Notes: generated from the sequence alone by a model not told the origin. 64,000 nucleotides of DNA from Mammaliicoccus sciuri (GCF_002901825.1 NZ_PPQD01000017.1:124001-188000), one strand, 5' to 3'; positions 27,777 through 34,995 are shown, counted from the first letter of the stretch. A program made the numbers and translations.

Positions 27777-28497
27777 AGAAAGAATAATTGAAACAGCGAG
27801 AAAATATTGTGAGAAATCATTAGAATTTTCTGAGAAAGAAAAGGCGGAGATAGTTCAAGTTTTACGCTACTCCTCTTTGATTCTAAAGAATAGAAAAGGG
27901 AATTATAAAACAGAACAATATGATTTAACTTTTAAATATCCTATTTTCCTTTTAGAACTTTTTGAAATGCATGAGGAAGAAATAAAACAATTAATAAGAC
28001 ATGTGTGTAATGGAGAGTTTGATGGTAATTTAAATTTATATTGCGCTCCAAAACTTATCACAGAAAGATATTTTAGAGAAGAAAGTGTACACGATATATA
28101 CTATGATAATATACAAAAGAACATAATTCAGGCTATTAGAGAAAGTAAGTATTGCATTTGGTGTATGGTTGCCTGGATTAATAATGATGAAATAAAAAAA
28201 GAAATTATTAGGAAATCAAAAGACGGAATAGATGTAAAAATATTAGTTAGCGATAAAAGTACCAATAATTTAAATGATTTGAAAGAACATTGTGATGTAA
28301 AAATTGTTAAAAATCATAAAGGGGAGTATGCAATGCTTCATAATAAAATTTCTATAATTGATTTTTCATTAATTGTAGGAGGATCTGCGAATTATACAAA
28401 TAATGCTAATTTAAATGATGAAAATATAAGAGTTGACGTTGATAAAAAACTTGTATCTAAGTCAGCGAATGAGTTTTTAGAAATATGGTCAAGATAA
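27766..28497 (+). CDS. Single-HKD phospholipase D-superfamily protein, probable nuclease
   Basis: A 243-residue protein. Residues about 1-115 are unrecognised and mostly helical; the C-terminal half is a PLDc_2 domain with one HKD motif, MLHNKISIIDFSLIVGGSAN (His, Lys, Asp, then GGSAN). Single-HKD proteins such as Nuc and BfiI act as dimers on nucleic acid. TTG start 27766 lies inside the HTH gene after AAGGAGATAAGA. Position in prophage cargo beside a repressor suggests a defence, toxin or phage-exclusion role (inferred). Confidence 0.78.
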   Translation: MNIEERIIETARKYCEKSLEFSEKEKAEIVQVLRYSSLILKNRKGNYKTEQYDLTFKYPIFLLELFEMHEEEIKQLIRHVCNGEFDGNLNLYCAPKLITERYFREESVHDIYYDNIQKNIIQAIRESKYCIWCMVAWINNDEIKKEIIRKSKDGIDVKILVSDKSTNNLNDLKEHCDVKIVKNHKGEYAMLHNKISIIDFSLIVGGSANYTNNANLNDENIRVDVDKKLVSKSANEFLEIWSR

Positions 28498-28528
28498 TTA
28501 TATCACTTTCATGTTAAAGAATTAAAAA

Positions 28529-28558
28529 GCCACCCGTATTTTTGGGGTGGCAATTTTT
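28529..28558 (+). terminator. Terminator after the HKD gene
   Basis: GCCACCC pairs with GGGTGGC around GTATTTTTG, followed by AATTTTT. Ends the 27,238-28,497 operon. Confidence 0.85.
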
Positions 28559-28634
28559 ATGTTATCTTCACAATAAATAGATTATATGAGTAGTAGTTAA
28601 ACATTCAAAGTCATTCAGGCAATTGGAATAAACA

Positions 28635-29420
28635 CTAATCTTCAAGATTATCCTTAGCCGTTTTCAATTCTGTTATTAATGATTTAATTTCTTCTTTTTG
28701 GGTTTTTATTACTTTGTTTAGCCATTCTTCATTTACTTTTTTCGTAGGTTCTTTTGGTTTTTGACCAAGAGTGCTTGCTTCTAATCTGGCGTTAGACACC
28801 ATTGTTATTAATTTTACATCAAACATTTTAATACTTTTTATTAATTTATTTAAAGTCCTCAATTTTTTATTAATTTTTTCTAGTGAATTTAAGTCTAAAT
28901 TTTGGTGTTGGCTACTTAAATTTTGTTTAATTTCTTTTATGTAATTTTCTATTGTTTCTTGAATAAATGGATCATTTAGATATTTATATGTTTCTATGAT
29001 TGTAAAGACGTCTTCAAATTCTGTTTCTATTGTTTCAACACCAGGGAATGGAGGTTTTATATCTTTAAAAATTATTTGATATTTGAATTCTGTATTATCA
29101 AAATTGACTTGTATTTTCTCGCTGTATTCTATTTCATATATGTTGTTTATTATTTCTGATATATCCTCTCGATATTTTTCTGTTATGAGATCAATTAAAT
29201 ATAAAGTTTTCTTGTTTTTAATTATTTGATCATTTTTTTCTTTTACCGAGTTGTCTCTTATGCTTTTGAAAGTGTATAAGAATGCTCCTACTGTGGCAGC
29301 TGCAGCCATAAAGTCGATAAAAATTTTTATAATTTCGATAAAATTAGCAGTTATGAAGTTAAAAAATATGTTGCATAGATTATATTTAGATATAAAAAAA
29401 TAGATAATTAATTTATTCAT
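28635..29420 (-). CDS. Membrane-anchored coiled-coil protein of unknown function
   Basis: A 261-residue protein: two N-terminal hydrophobic stretches (about 3-50, the second including FIEIIKIFIDFMAAAATVGAF), then about 200 residues of charged, mainly helical sequence ending in a coiled coil (LNKVIKTQKEEIKSLITELK). AAGGAGAT precedes ATG 29420. No family recognised. It is transcribed toward the HKD operon in the lysis-to-att zone where temperate phages keep accessory exclusion genes; that role is only a guess. Confidence 0.65.
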   Translation of the reverse strand: MNKLIIYFFISKYNLCNIFFNFITANFIEIIKIFIDFMAAAATVGAFLYTFKSIRDNSVKEKNDQIIKNKKTLYLIDLITEKYREDISEIINNIYEIEYSEKIQVNFDNTEFKYQIIFKDIKPPFPGVETIETEFEDVFTIIETYKYLNDPFIQETIENYIKEIKQNLSSQHQNLDLNSLEKINKKLRTLNKLIKSIKMFDVKLITMVSNARLEASTLGQKPKEPTKKVNEEWLNKVIKTQKEEIKSLITELKTAKDNLED

Positions 29421-29509
29421 TTTATCTCCTTTTTTGTTAAACGAGCGAAACAAGTTTATTCTTGTTTTGATAGTATATTCCTCACCGTCAATAAGTGTTT
29501 ATCATCATA

Positions 29510-29920
29510 TTACTCTATCTCCACAATACAATCCATACTTAGTAACACTTTCTCACCATTCTCCAATACCTCTAACTTGTTACGTTCACTATCAAACTTA
29601 TTAATCTCACATTCAATCGTTTTATAATAACCATTATCCCAATACTTAATAGTTGCTGGTGGATCATAAAATAATTTCTGCGCCAACACATCGTTCAAAT
29701 CACGTAAGGCTAATTCATCTAAGATAGGCTTATCTACTTTGTTTTGATCTTCGATAAAACCATTAATAGTCTCATATTGTTGTGGCATAGTTGCAAATGG
29801 CGCCCACTTAATCATCTTACGTCCTTCTGGAATATAACTGTTTAAATATTTTTTAGGTATCTTGCGATAATCTGTTTCATACTTATAAGGCTCAGGAATA
29901 CCAGGGTTAATGATTTTCAA
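29510..29920 (-). CDS. YolD-like family protein
   Basis: A 136-residue protein with the YolD signature GRKMIKWAPFATMPQQYE near the N-terminus and a C-terminal beta region (TIKYWDNGYYKTIECEI). YolD-like proteins are often paired with Y-family polymerases (UvrX/DinB) in phages and plasmids; no polymerase is present here. TTG 29920 follows AGAGGTG; a GTG nine bases upstream overlaps that site and is less likely. Confidence 0.85.
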   Translation of the reverse strand: MKIINPGIPEPYKYETDYRKIPKKYLNSYIPEGRKMIKWAPFATMPQQYETINGFIEDQNKVDKPILDELALRDLNDVLAQKLFYDPPATIKYWDNGYYKTIECEINKFDSERNKLEVLENGEKVLLSMDCIVEIE

Positions 29921-30000
29921 CTTAAACACCTCTCGTATAATTAGTAGTTTTACTATACGAACAAGTGTTCCTTTTTGTAAAGAGAAGATAAAATATGATG

Positions 30001-30017
30001 TGTCAAATGTGTGTCAA
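30001..30017 (+). repeat. Right integrase arm-type sites
   Basis: Two direct TGTCAA copies at 30001 and 30012, 11 bp apart, the same motif, orientation and spacing as at the left end (21803, 21814). Confidence 0.6.
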
Positions 30018-30113
30018 AATAATCCAGTTTATTATGTTTTTATCTGAAAGTATAAGCGCCAAAAACCTTATAATATTAGGCTTTCTGGTATCATCAGAAA
30101 GTATATTAAAGGA

Positions 30114-30128
30114 CTCCATCTCCGCTCA
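30114..30128 (+). repeat. attR core (15-bp direct repeat)
   Basis: CTCCATCTCCGCTCA, exact copy of 21709-21723. This is the original tRNA 3' end displaced by integration. Confidence 0.88.
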
Positions 30129-30154
30129 GATTAATTAGTCACGTATAGTGAAAA

Positions 30155-30190
30155 GAAAAAACCTTGATAACTCAAGGTTTTTTCTTTTTT
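30155..30190 (+). terminator. Terminator right of attR
   Basis: AAAAAACCTTGA pairs with TCAAGGTTTTTT, followed by CTTTTTTT. Before integration it probably ended the tRNA transcript. Confidence 0.85.
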
Positions 30191-30240
30191 TATAGGCGAA
30201 TTTAATATTTTGGTCACAATGTGACTATATATGAATATCC

Positions 30241-30278
30241 AAAAGCTCACCTAAATGAAATAGGTGGGCTTTTTTAGT
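30241..30278 (+). terminator. Second terminator right of attR
   Basis: AAAAGCTCACCTA pairs with TAGGTGGGCTTTTTT around AATGAAA. Confidence 0.8.
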
Positions 30279-30365
30279 TTGTGATCGTGATTGATGTTCA
30301 TCGTAAAGTTTAACCTAATATTTGATATTTTTCTGCATTGTTGTATGTAAATCATTAGCGGAAGT

Positions 30366-30511
30366 TCAGTAGGTCAAAATCTGTTGGTACGATTGCTAGA
30401 GAAGTAATAGTAGGTAAGTGGTGAAACGGTCAAACACGTATTGATAAACTTAAAAAGACTAGTTACAATCCTAGTGCCGTTAAGAAAGAAGTAAATAGGT
30501 TATTAAGTTAA
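30366..30511 (+). pseudogene. Phage lysin remnant (Cpl-7-type wall-binding repeat)
   Basis: One frame reads SVGTIAREVIVGKW, TGA stop, NGQTRIDKLKKTSYNPSAVK and ends VNRLLS then TAA. The AREVIxGKWGNGQxRxxxL pattern is that of Cpl-7 repeats; the Gly after KW is TGA (30422-30424). No start or enzymatic domain remains. It lies outside attR, so it belongs to an older or different phage insertion. Confidence 0.7.
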
Positions 30512-30572
30512 ACTAAAAGTAATATAAATACTTTAACTATAACTTGGTTACCAAACCAACGTACATTATAAA

Positions 30573-30610
30573 ATCCTATCTAGTATTTTTACTAGGTAGG
30601 AATATTTTTC
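30573..30610 (+). terminator. Terminator after the lysin remnant
   Basis: ATCCTATCTAGT pairs with ACTAGGTAGGAAT, followed by ATTTTT. Close in sequence to the stem at 26008-26042, so both are probably phage-derived. Confidence 0.75.
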
Positions 30611-30672
30611 ATATCATTAGATAGTATCTAGTATTAGTAGTAAGTATTACTACATGCATATTTTTGTTTTTT

Positions 30673-30729
30673 TTATTGCTTGTTCAATTTTTTAAATTCA
30701 TTTTCATAATTTTTAAAGGTATTTTTCAT
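30673..30729 (-). CDS. Possible 18-residue peptide
   Basis: MKNTFKNYENEFKKLNKQ preceded by AAGGAGATAAG. The ribosome site is strong, but the peptide is tiny, has no recognised family and could be a gene remnant. The surrounding 30,612-30,870 holds nothing else I can support. Confidence 0.25.
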   Translation of the reverse strand: MKNTFKNYENEFKKLNKQ

Positions 30730-30871
30730 AGACTTATCTCCTTATGTCAGTTACTAAATGATGTAATAGCAAAAATATATTTTTCATTCATTCTAATTGA
30801 GCTTTATGTATATAAGTATGTTTATTTAATCTTTGTAATGTTCAAAAGTTAACAAAATGGATAAAATATAA

Positions 30872-30900
30872 CCCCACATGCGTGGGGCTAAATAATGATT
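30872..30900 (-). terminator. Hairpin downstream of the basic small protein
   Basis: CCCCACATGCGTGGGG (30872-30887) is a near-perfect palindrome; on the minus strand it is followed by TTATATTTTAT, suiting it to end the transcript of the gene at 30964-31164. Confidence 0.55.
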
Positions 30901-30963
30901 AAATTTTAATAATAGTTTTATCAAGTATTCGATGAAATTTAAGTGGAGAGTATTATTGATATT

Positions 30964-31164
30964 CTATTTAAAGAAACTCCAAAAACTCTTAGTAGATTTT
31001 TTATATATTTTATTATTTATAGCTTTCTTAGGAGACATAACATATCCAGAACCCTTAGTTCCATATGTGGGATTAATAGAACTTTTGACTTTTCTTTTAA
31101 CTGATCCAGTAGTTTTTGATTTAAAAACTTTTTTAACACTTGGTTTTCGAACACCGAATTTCAT
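30964..31164 (-). CDS. Small strongly basic protein
   Basis: A 66-residue protein with about one third Lys/Arg/Ser: KPSVKKVFKSKTTGSVKRK, a central NPTYGTKGSGYVMSPKKA and C-terminal KSFWSFFK. Small basic proteins of this wording recur in Firmicute accessory regions without known role; nucleic acid binding is plausible. AGGGAGGTA precedes ATG 31164. Follows the Excalibur gene on the same strand. Confidence 0.7.
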   Translation of the reverse strand: MKFGVRKPSVKKVFKSKTTGSVKRKVKSSINPTYGTKGSGYVMSPKKAINNKIYKKSTKSFWSFFK

Positions 31165-31211
31165 TCTTATACCTCCCTGTATTTAGCATTTTAAATTAAT
31201 ACGTCAATAAG

Positions 31212-31904
31212 TTAATCTCTTTCGCATGCGAATCCATCATGATCTCTATCTAAATTACCATTATATGCTGGATGACCGGCAGGTACACCATTTGGATATA
31301 CTTGTCTTAGGCTGCTACAATTTCCGAAATGCTGTGTTTGTGGAGCTGTATTATTACTTTGAACTTCTGGCTGTGACTCTGTTTGTTGAGGTGCTTCAAT
31401 AGTATTAGATTGCTCACTAGAGACATTTTTTTCCTTTTCATTTGTACTATCTTTATTTTCTTCAGTAGATGCTCCTGCTACAATATTATCTTTATTTTGT
31501 TCATTTTTGTTTGAAGTTTTTGATGAATCTATTTCTTGAGATTTTTCATCATTTTTATTAGTTTTAGTTTCTTTTTTGTCTTTAGCAATTTTTTCATTTA
31601 GCTCATCGATTTTCTTCTTTAGTTTTTTATTTTCTGATTTAACATCTTTAAGTTGCTCTTTTAATTCTTTATCCACAGGATTAGTTTTATAAACTGTTTT
31701 AGGTTCATTATCTGATATTAAGTGAGTAAAAAAGAAAATCAAACAGAGTGAAGTAATAACGACTCTTACCCAAAAATTCCATTTTTTTAATCCCCACATT
31801 AAAGCTAATCCCAACGGATTAATTATAATTAATGTTAATACTATAAACCAACTTCGTTCATACCAAGTACCATTGTTATTAAGATTATTTAAAGTGTTTT
31901 TCAA
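31212..31904 (-). CDS. Excalibur-domain membrane protein
   Basis: About 230 residues: two N-terminal hydrophobic helices (WFIVLTLIIINPLGLALMW and VVITSLCLIFFFTHLI), a Lys/Glu coiled coil, a long Ser/Asn/Gln/Glu-rich spacer and a C-terminal Excalibur domain ending NLDRDHDGFACERD, a calcium-binding DxDxDGxxCE loop. Likely surface-exposed and accessory. TTG 31904 follows GGAG by 9 bases. The strand and cargo setting suggest mobile origin. Confidence 0.82.
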   Translation of the reverse strand: MKNTLNNLNNNGTWYERSWFIVLTLIIINPLGLALMWGLKKWNFWVRVVITSLCLIFFFTHLISDNEPKTVYKTNPVDKELKEQLKDVKSENKKLKKKIDELNEKIAKDKKETKTNKNDEKSQEIDSSKTSNKNEQNKDNIVAGASTEENKDSTNEKEKNVSSEQSNTIEAPQQTESQPEVQSNNTAPQTQHFGNCSSLRQVYPNGVPAGHPAYNGNLDRDHDGFACERD

Positions 31905-32170
31905 ATTACATATCTCCAATCTTTAGATGTAGTTTTCATAGGCGTTAGAATTAAATAAAGATAAATAAAAACTAATGATTTAAGTAATCTTCTTTAGAGA
32001 AAATTTTTAAAGAATGTGATAGAGCAATATTTAATTGTATGTATATATAATAGTACGACTTGGCATATTTTGTCTATAATGTATATAACAAATACTGGGA
32101 ATTTGGTATAATATAACAGAGCAAGTTGGATAGATGGTGGCCAATCTTAGTATAAAGTGAGGTGATGCTT

Positions 32171-32212
32171 ATGAAAGTATCAACAAAATCTTTAGAAAGG
32201 AGTTGGCCGTAG
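32171..32212 (+). CDS. Leader peptide ORF before toxin 2
   Basis: Thirteen codons, MKVSTKSLERSWP, with GAGGTG upstream. Its TAG shares the G of the toxin GTG start, and the toxin ribosome site GAAAGGAG lies inside it. Same design as locus 1. Confidence 0.55.
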   Translation: MKVSTKSLERSWP

Positions 32213-32343
32213 TGGTCCCGATTAGCGAAGCGCTAAACTTAATGTTTAGTTTCGGTAGTTTTATCGTACTATTATTAGATTTAGTAATCGCAATGGTTAA
32301 ATTAAGCCAAAAAAATAAACCATCTCTTACAACTTTAGACTAG
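32212..32343 (+). CDS. Type I toxin, putative holin-like (locus 2)
   Basis: A 43-residue peptide, VPISEALNLMFSFGSFIVLL followed by DLVIAMVKLSQKNK, a close match to the putative holin-like toxin family (membrane toxins of type I systems). Compared with the family, the tail after SQKNK is extended by about nine residues into the terminator stem. GTG 32212 overlaps the leader stop. An antisense RNA promoter lies about 100 bases downstream on the minus strand. Confidence 0.8.
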   Translation: MVPISEALNLMFSFGSFIVLLLDLVIAMVKLSQKNKPSLTTLD

Positions 32344-32430
32344 TTTGAGAAGGTTTATTTGCATTAAATTAGTCACCGTCTTTAAAACGGGCTCATAGGA
32401 CAACGTGTTACAGCACGTTGTCCTTTTTTC
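32320..32430 (-). ncRNA. Antitoxin RNA of locus 2
   Basis: Minus-strand promoter TAGACA (32461-32466), 18 bases, TATAAT (32437-32442). The RNA would begin with the GGACAACGTG...CACGTTGTCC hairpin, carry GAGCCCGTTTTAAAGACGG and overlap the toxin 3' end, ending at the AAATAAACC...GGTTTATTT stem. Ends are estimates. Confidence 0.7.
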
Positions 32431-32503
32431 AATTGGATTATAACATAATTTGGTAGAATTTGTCTATTTTGTAGTCGGATTATTACGTGTGACTTTCTCT
32501 ATT

Positions 32504-32989
32504 TCAGTTGAATATTTTATCTAGATTTTCATTGTAAAATTTCAAAGCATTTTTATATTCGTGAATCTCAGTATTTTCAACATTTGTTAGCAATGTATCA
32601 ATTAATAGAGAAACAGACTTCTGATTATTATTCATATTATATTGTGTAATAGCAAGGAATATTTTTAATACAGGGCTGTCATCAAATTTCGTTAATCCTT
32701 CATTTAAAATATGCTCAGCTTCTTTGTATTTGCCAATACTTCTATAAGTGCTTCCTAAACCTATATAAGCATCTTTTAGATATATTAGCTCTAAATTGTT
32801 ATTAATAGATTTATGATAATAATGAATAGCCTCGTGTTCTAATCCTAAATTATCAAGACACCATGCCATTTGATAGTTGTAATATGCATTGTTAGGATCT
32901 TTACTTAATATATCTTCCATTTTTTCTTTTGCTTTTATATATTCTTTCTTTGATCTTAATTCGATAACTTCGTCTATCGTATTCTTCAT
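32504..32989 (-). CDS. Tetratricopeptide repeat protein
   Basis: A 161-residue soluble protein with about three to four TPR units: KAKEKMEDILSKDPNNAYYN, WCLDNLGLEHEAIHYYHKSI and GSTYRSIGKYKEAEHILNEG. TPRs mediate protein contacts; no effector domain is attached. ATG 32989 (or the adjacent ATG 32992) follows GGAGGGG. A single gene on the minus strand in the accessory patch; function unknown. Confidence 0.85.
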   Translation of the reverse strand: MKNTIDEVIELRSKKEYIKAKEKMEDILSKDPNNAYYNYQMAWCLDNLGLEHEAIHYYHKSINNNLELIYLKDAYIGLGSTYRSIGKYKEAEHILNEGLTKFDDSPVLKIFLAITQYNMNNNQKSVSLLIDTLLTNVENTEIHEYKNALKFYNENLDKIFN

Positions 32990-33145
32990 CATAACCCCTC
33001 CAATAAGATAATAACACACTATATATTTAAGCTTAGCCATATACCTTATTATATCCAATTTATGTAAAATGTATTTACAAATTACAACTAAAAATTATAA
33101 TGAATAAAAGAGCTAATTTTCGTTTTATAGAAAGGGGAAGAAAAG

Positions 33146-33352
33146 TTGAAAAGAAAAATAAATAAAACGGGAATTGTAGTATGTCTTATTTACTGTTTTG
33201 TTATGTATTTTATATTAAGTATGTATGATCAGCACATTGGCAACCATGACAATAATACACGCTATGTATTATTACCAATAGGTGTAGTAATAATAAAAAT
33301 TATTTTTGAATATATCATTAAGAAAGATATTTTTGATAAAGAACAAAAGTAA
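33146..33352 (+). CDS. Small two-helix membrane protein
   Basis: A 68-residue protein with two hydrophobic segments (GIVVCLIYCFVMYFILSMY and YVLLPIGVVIIKIIFEYII) and a charged KKDIFDKEQK tail. TTG 33146 follows AAAGGGGAAG. Its stop lies directly against the terminator/antitoxin block of locus 3, where loci 1 and 2 have the toxin end. It may be the toxin of locus 3 or a replacement of it. Confidence 0.6.
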   Translation: MKRKINKTGIVVCLIYCFVMYFILSMYDQHIGNHDNNTRYVLLPIGVVIIKIIFEYIIKKDIFDKEQK

Positions 33353-33354
33353 AA

Positions 33355-33478
33355 AAATAAACCATCTCTTACAACTTTAGACTAAAGAGAGATGATTTAT
33401 TAAATCATTAAAACTTGGTCACCGTCTTTAAAACGGGCTCATCGGACAACGTGCAGCAACACGTTGTCCTTTTTCAAA
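33355..33478 (-). ncRNA. Antitoxin RNA of locus 3 (no classical toxin)
   Basis: Minus-strand promoter TAGACA (33506-33511), 18 bases, TATAAA (33482-33487). The predicted RNA repeats locus 2 almost base for base: GGACAACGTG hairpin, GAGCCCGTTTTAAAGACGG, and the AATAAACCATCTCTTACAAC block. The plus strand encodes no holin-like toxin here. Confidence 0.6.
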
Positions 33479-33546
33479 GAATTTATAACACAATTTGTCA
33501 ATATTTGTCTATTGTGAAAAATTAATGATTAAGGGGGGTGTTTGAT

Positions 33547-33660
33547 ATGAAAGCAAGTATAAGTATTCGTAAGACTACGAAGAAGGAGAAGATTGAATCA
33601 CTTGTTGCTGTGAGTATTTTAATTTTGGGGATTACGTTTATTAAGTGGTTAAACAAATAA
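33547..33660 (+). CDS. Small membrane peptide, 37 residues
   Basis: MKASISIRKTTKKEKIES, then a hydrophobic helix LVAVSILILGITFIKWL and NK. AAGGGGGG precedes ATG 33547. The charged N-terminus plus single C-terminal helix resembles the 41-residue peptide at 27295. Unrecognised family; it closes the accessory patch before the core acetyltransferase. Confidence 0.6.
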   Translation: MKASISIRKTTKKEKIESLVAVSILILGITFIKWLNK

Positions 33661-33727
33661 TTGCATTTTTGTTTCTAATTTTTAGAAGTGTATAATGAAC
33701 CTAAATATAGAGATTGGTGGGGATTAT

Positions 33728-34195
33728 ATGACTGTTGAATTAAAATTAATGGAAATGCAGGACTTTAATGATTTTTATGAGGTTTCTTTGAAAGAATTTG
33801 CTGATGAACAAGTGAAAAGTGGTTCTTGGTCTGTTGAAGAAGCGGATGATAGAGGTAGAGCATATTTTAAGAAACTTCTACCTGATGGTTTACATACGGA
33901 AGGTCATAAAATTTTTAATATCTTTAATGAAGGGGATAAGGTTGGTATTTTATGGCTACATGTGTTCGAGAAAGATCATGTATTAAAAAGTTTTATTTAT
34001 GATATTAAAATTAACGAATTTGATAGAGGTAAAGGTTTAGGTAAAATGACGATGCAAGCTTTAGATGAGTATTGCAAGGAACATGACATTAAAAGTATTC
34101 GACTCCATGTTTTCGGTCATAATCAAATTGCATATGAGTTATATAAAAAAATGGGATTTGAAACGACAAACTATTATATGGAAAAAGCGTTATAA
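33728..34195 (+). CDS. GNAT-family N-acetyltransferase
   Basis: A 155-residue GNAT protein with acetyl-CoA motif DRGKGLGKMTMQALDEYC and the C-terminal NQIAYELYKKMGFETTNYYM block. ATG 33728 follows GGTGGGG; the upstream 33695 start is rejected. Substrate unknown. It precedes an esterase gene by 34 bases and may be cotranscribed with it. Confidence 0.88.
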   Translation: MTVELKLMEMQDFNDFYEVSLKEFADEQVKSGSWSVEEADDRGRAYFKKLLPDGLHTEGHKIFNIFNEGDKVGILWLHVFEKDHVLKSFIYDIKINEFDRGKGLGKMTMQALDEYCKEHDIKSIRLHVFGHNQIAYELYKKMGFETTNYYMEKAL

Positions 34196-34229
34196 TAGTG
34201 ATATCGAAATTGAAATCGGAGTGATTTGA

Positions 34230-34958
34230 TTGTTGAAATTGAAAGAATCTCAAAATGTATTTTTTAAAGGTGGAGATGAAGCGGTTATATTATTGCATTC
34301 ATTTACAGGTACAGTAAGAGATGTAAAAGCTTTAGCAGAGTTTCTAAACGAAGCGGGATACACTTGCTATATTCCAGCTTATAAAGGGCATGGATTAAGT
34401 TTAGAAGGTTTATTAGCCTATACAACAAATGATTGGTGGAAGCAAGTACAAGAGAGTTATCACTATTTAAAGGATAGTGGATATGAAAGCATTCATGTGC
34501 TCGGTGTTTCATTAGGTGCTCTTATGTCTTTAAAACTTGTCGAAACATTTGATGTGAAGAAATGTATAGCAATGTCTACACCTCATAATAGAACAAATAA
34601 AGATATTAAAAGAAGACTCTATCATTATGGAGAAAGAATTAATCAGATCCAAGGTTTAGATGAAGAAGAAAGCAAACGCCAACTTGCACTCATTGATGAT
34701 TATGATGAAGGTGCACATATATTTACATCATTTATAGAGGATATTATGAATCATTTAGACGCAGTAAAAATACCTATCTCTATAAAGTATGGAGAATTAG
34801 ATCAAACATTTTATCAAGATAGTGCGGAAAGAATATATCATGATATAGCATCAGAACATAAAGAATTAACAGCTTATAAAAATGCAACACATTTAATGAC
34901 AAGAAGTGAAGATAAAGAACAAATTGAAAAAGATATACTTGAGTTCTTAAAAAAATAA
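34230..34958 (+). CDS. Est30-type carboxylesterase / monoacylglycerol lipase-like hydrolase
   Basis: A 242-residue alpha/beta hydrolase: oxyanion region LLHSFTGT, nucleophile GVSLGA, acidic residue in YGELDQTF and His in NATHLMT. The lid region and length match Geobacillus Est30-type carboxylesterases. TTG 34230 lies 8 bases after GGAG. A strong terminator follows. Natural substrate unknown. Confidence 0.88.
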   Translation: MLKLKESQNVFFKGGDEAVILLHSFTGTVRDVKALAEFLNEAGYTCYIPAYKGHGLSLEGLLAYTTNDWWKQVQESYHYLKDSGYESIHVLGVSLGALMSLKLVETFDVKKCIAMSTPHNRTNKDIKRRLYHYGERINQIQGLDEEESKRQLALIDDYDEGAHIFTSFIEDIMNHLDAVKIPISIKYGELDQTFYQDSAERIYHDIASEHKELTAYKNATHLMTRSEDKEQIEKDILEFLKK

Positions 34959-34995
34959 GATCATGCCAACAAAATGTTGGCGTGGTCTTATTTTT
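34954..34995 (+). terminator. Terminator after the esterase
   Basis: AATAAGATCATGCCAAC pairs with GTTGGCGTGGTCTTA around AAAAT, followed by TTTTT. Confidence 0.88.

Larger units (their letters stand above)
21709..30128. mobile_element. Deleted prophage integrated at tRNA-Ser
   Basis: An 8.4-kb remnant bounded by a 15-bp direct repeat. The order left to right is integrase C-terminus (leftward), structural-gene C-terminus, type I toxin-antitoxin, XhlA-like protein, virion lysin (frameshifted), holin, amidase endolysin, cargo genes, YolD-like protein. This is the two ends of a staphylococcal siphophage map with replication, packaging, capsid and most tail genes missing. Matching integrase arm-type repeats survive near both ends. 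It cannot make particles by itself. Confidence 0.9.
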
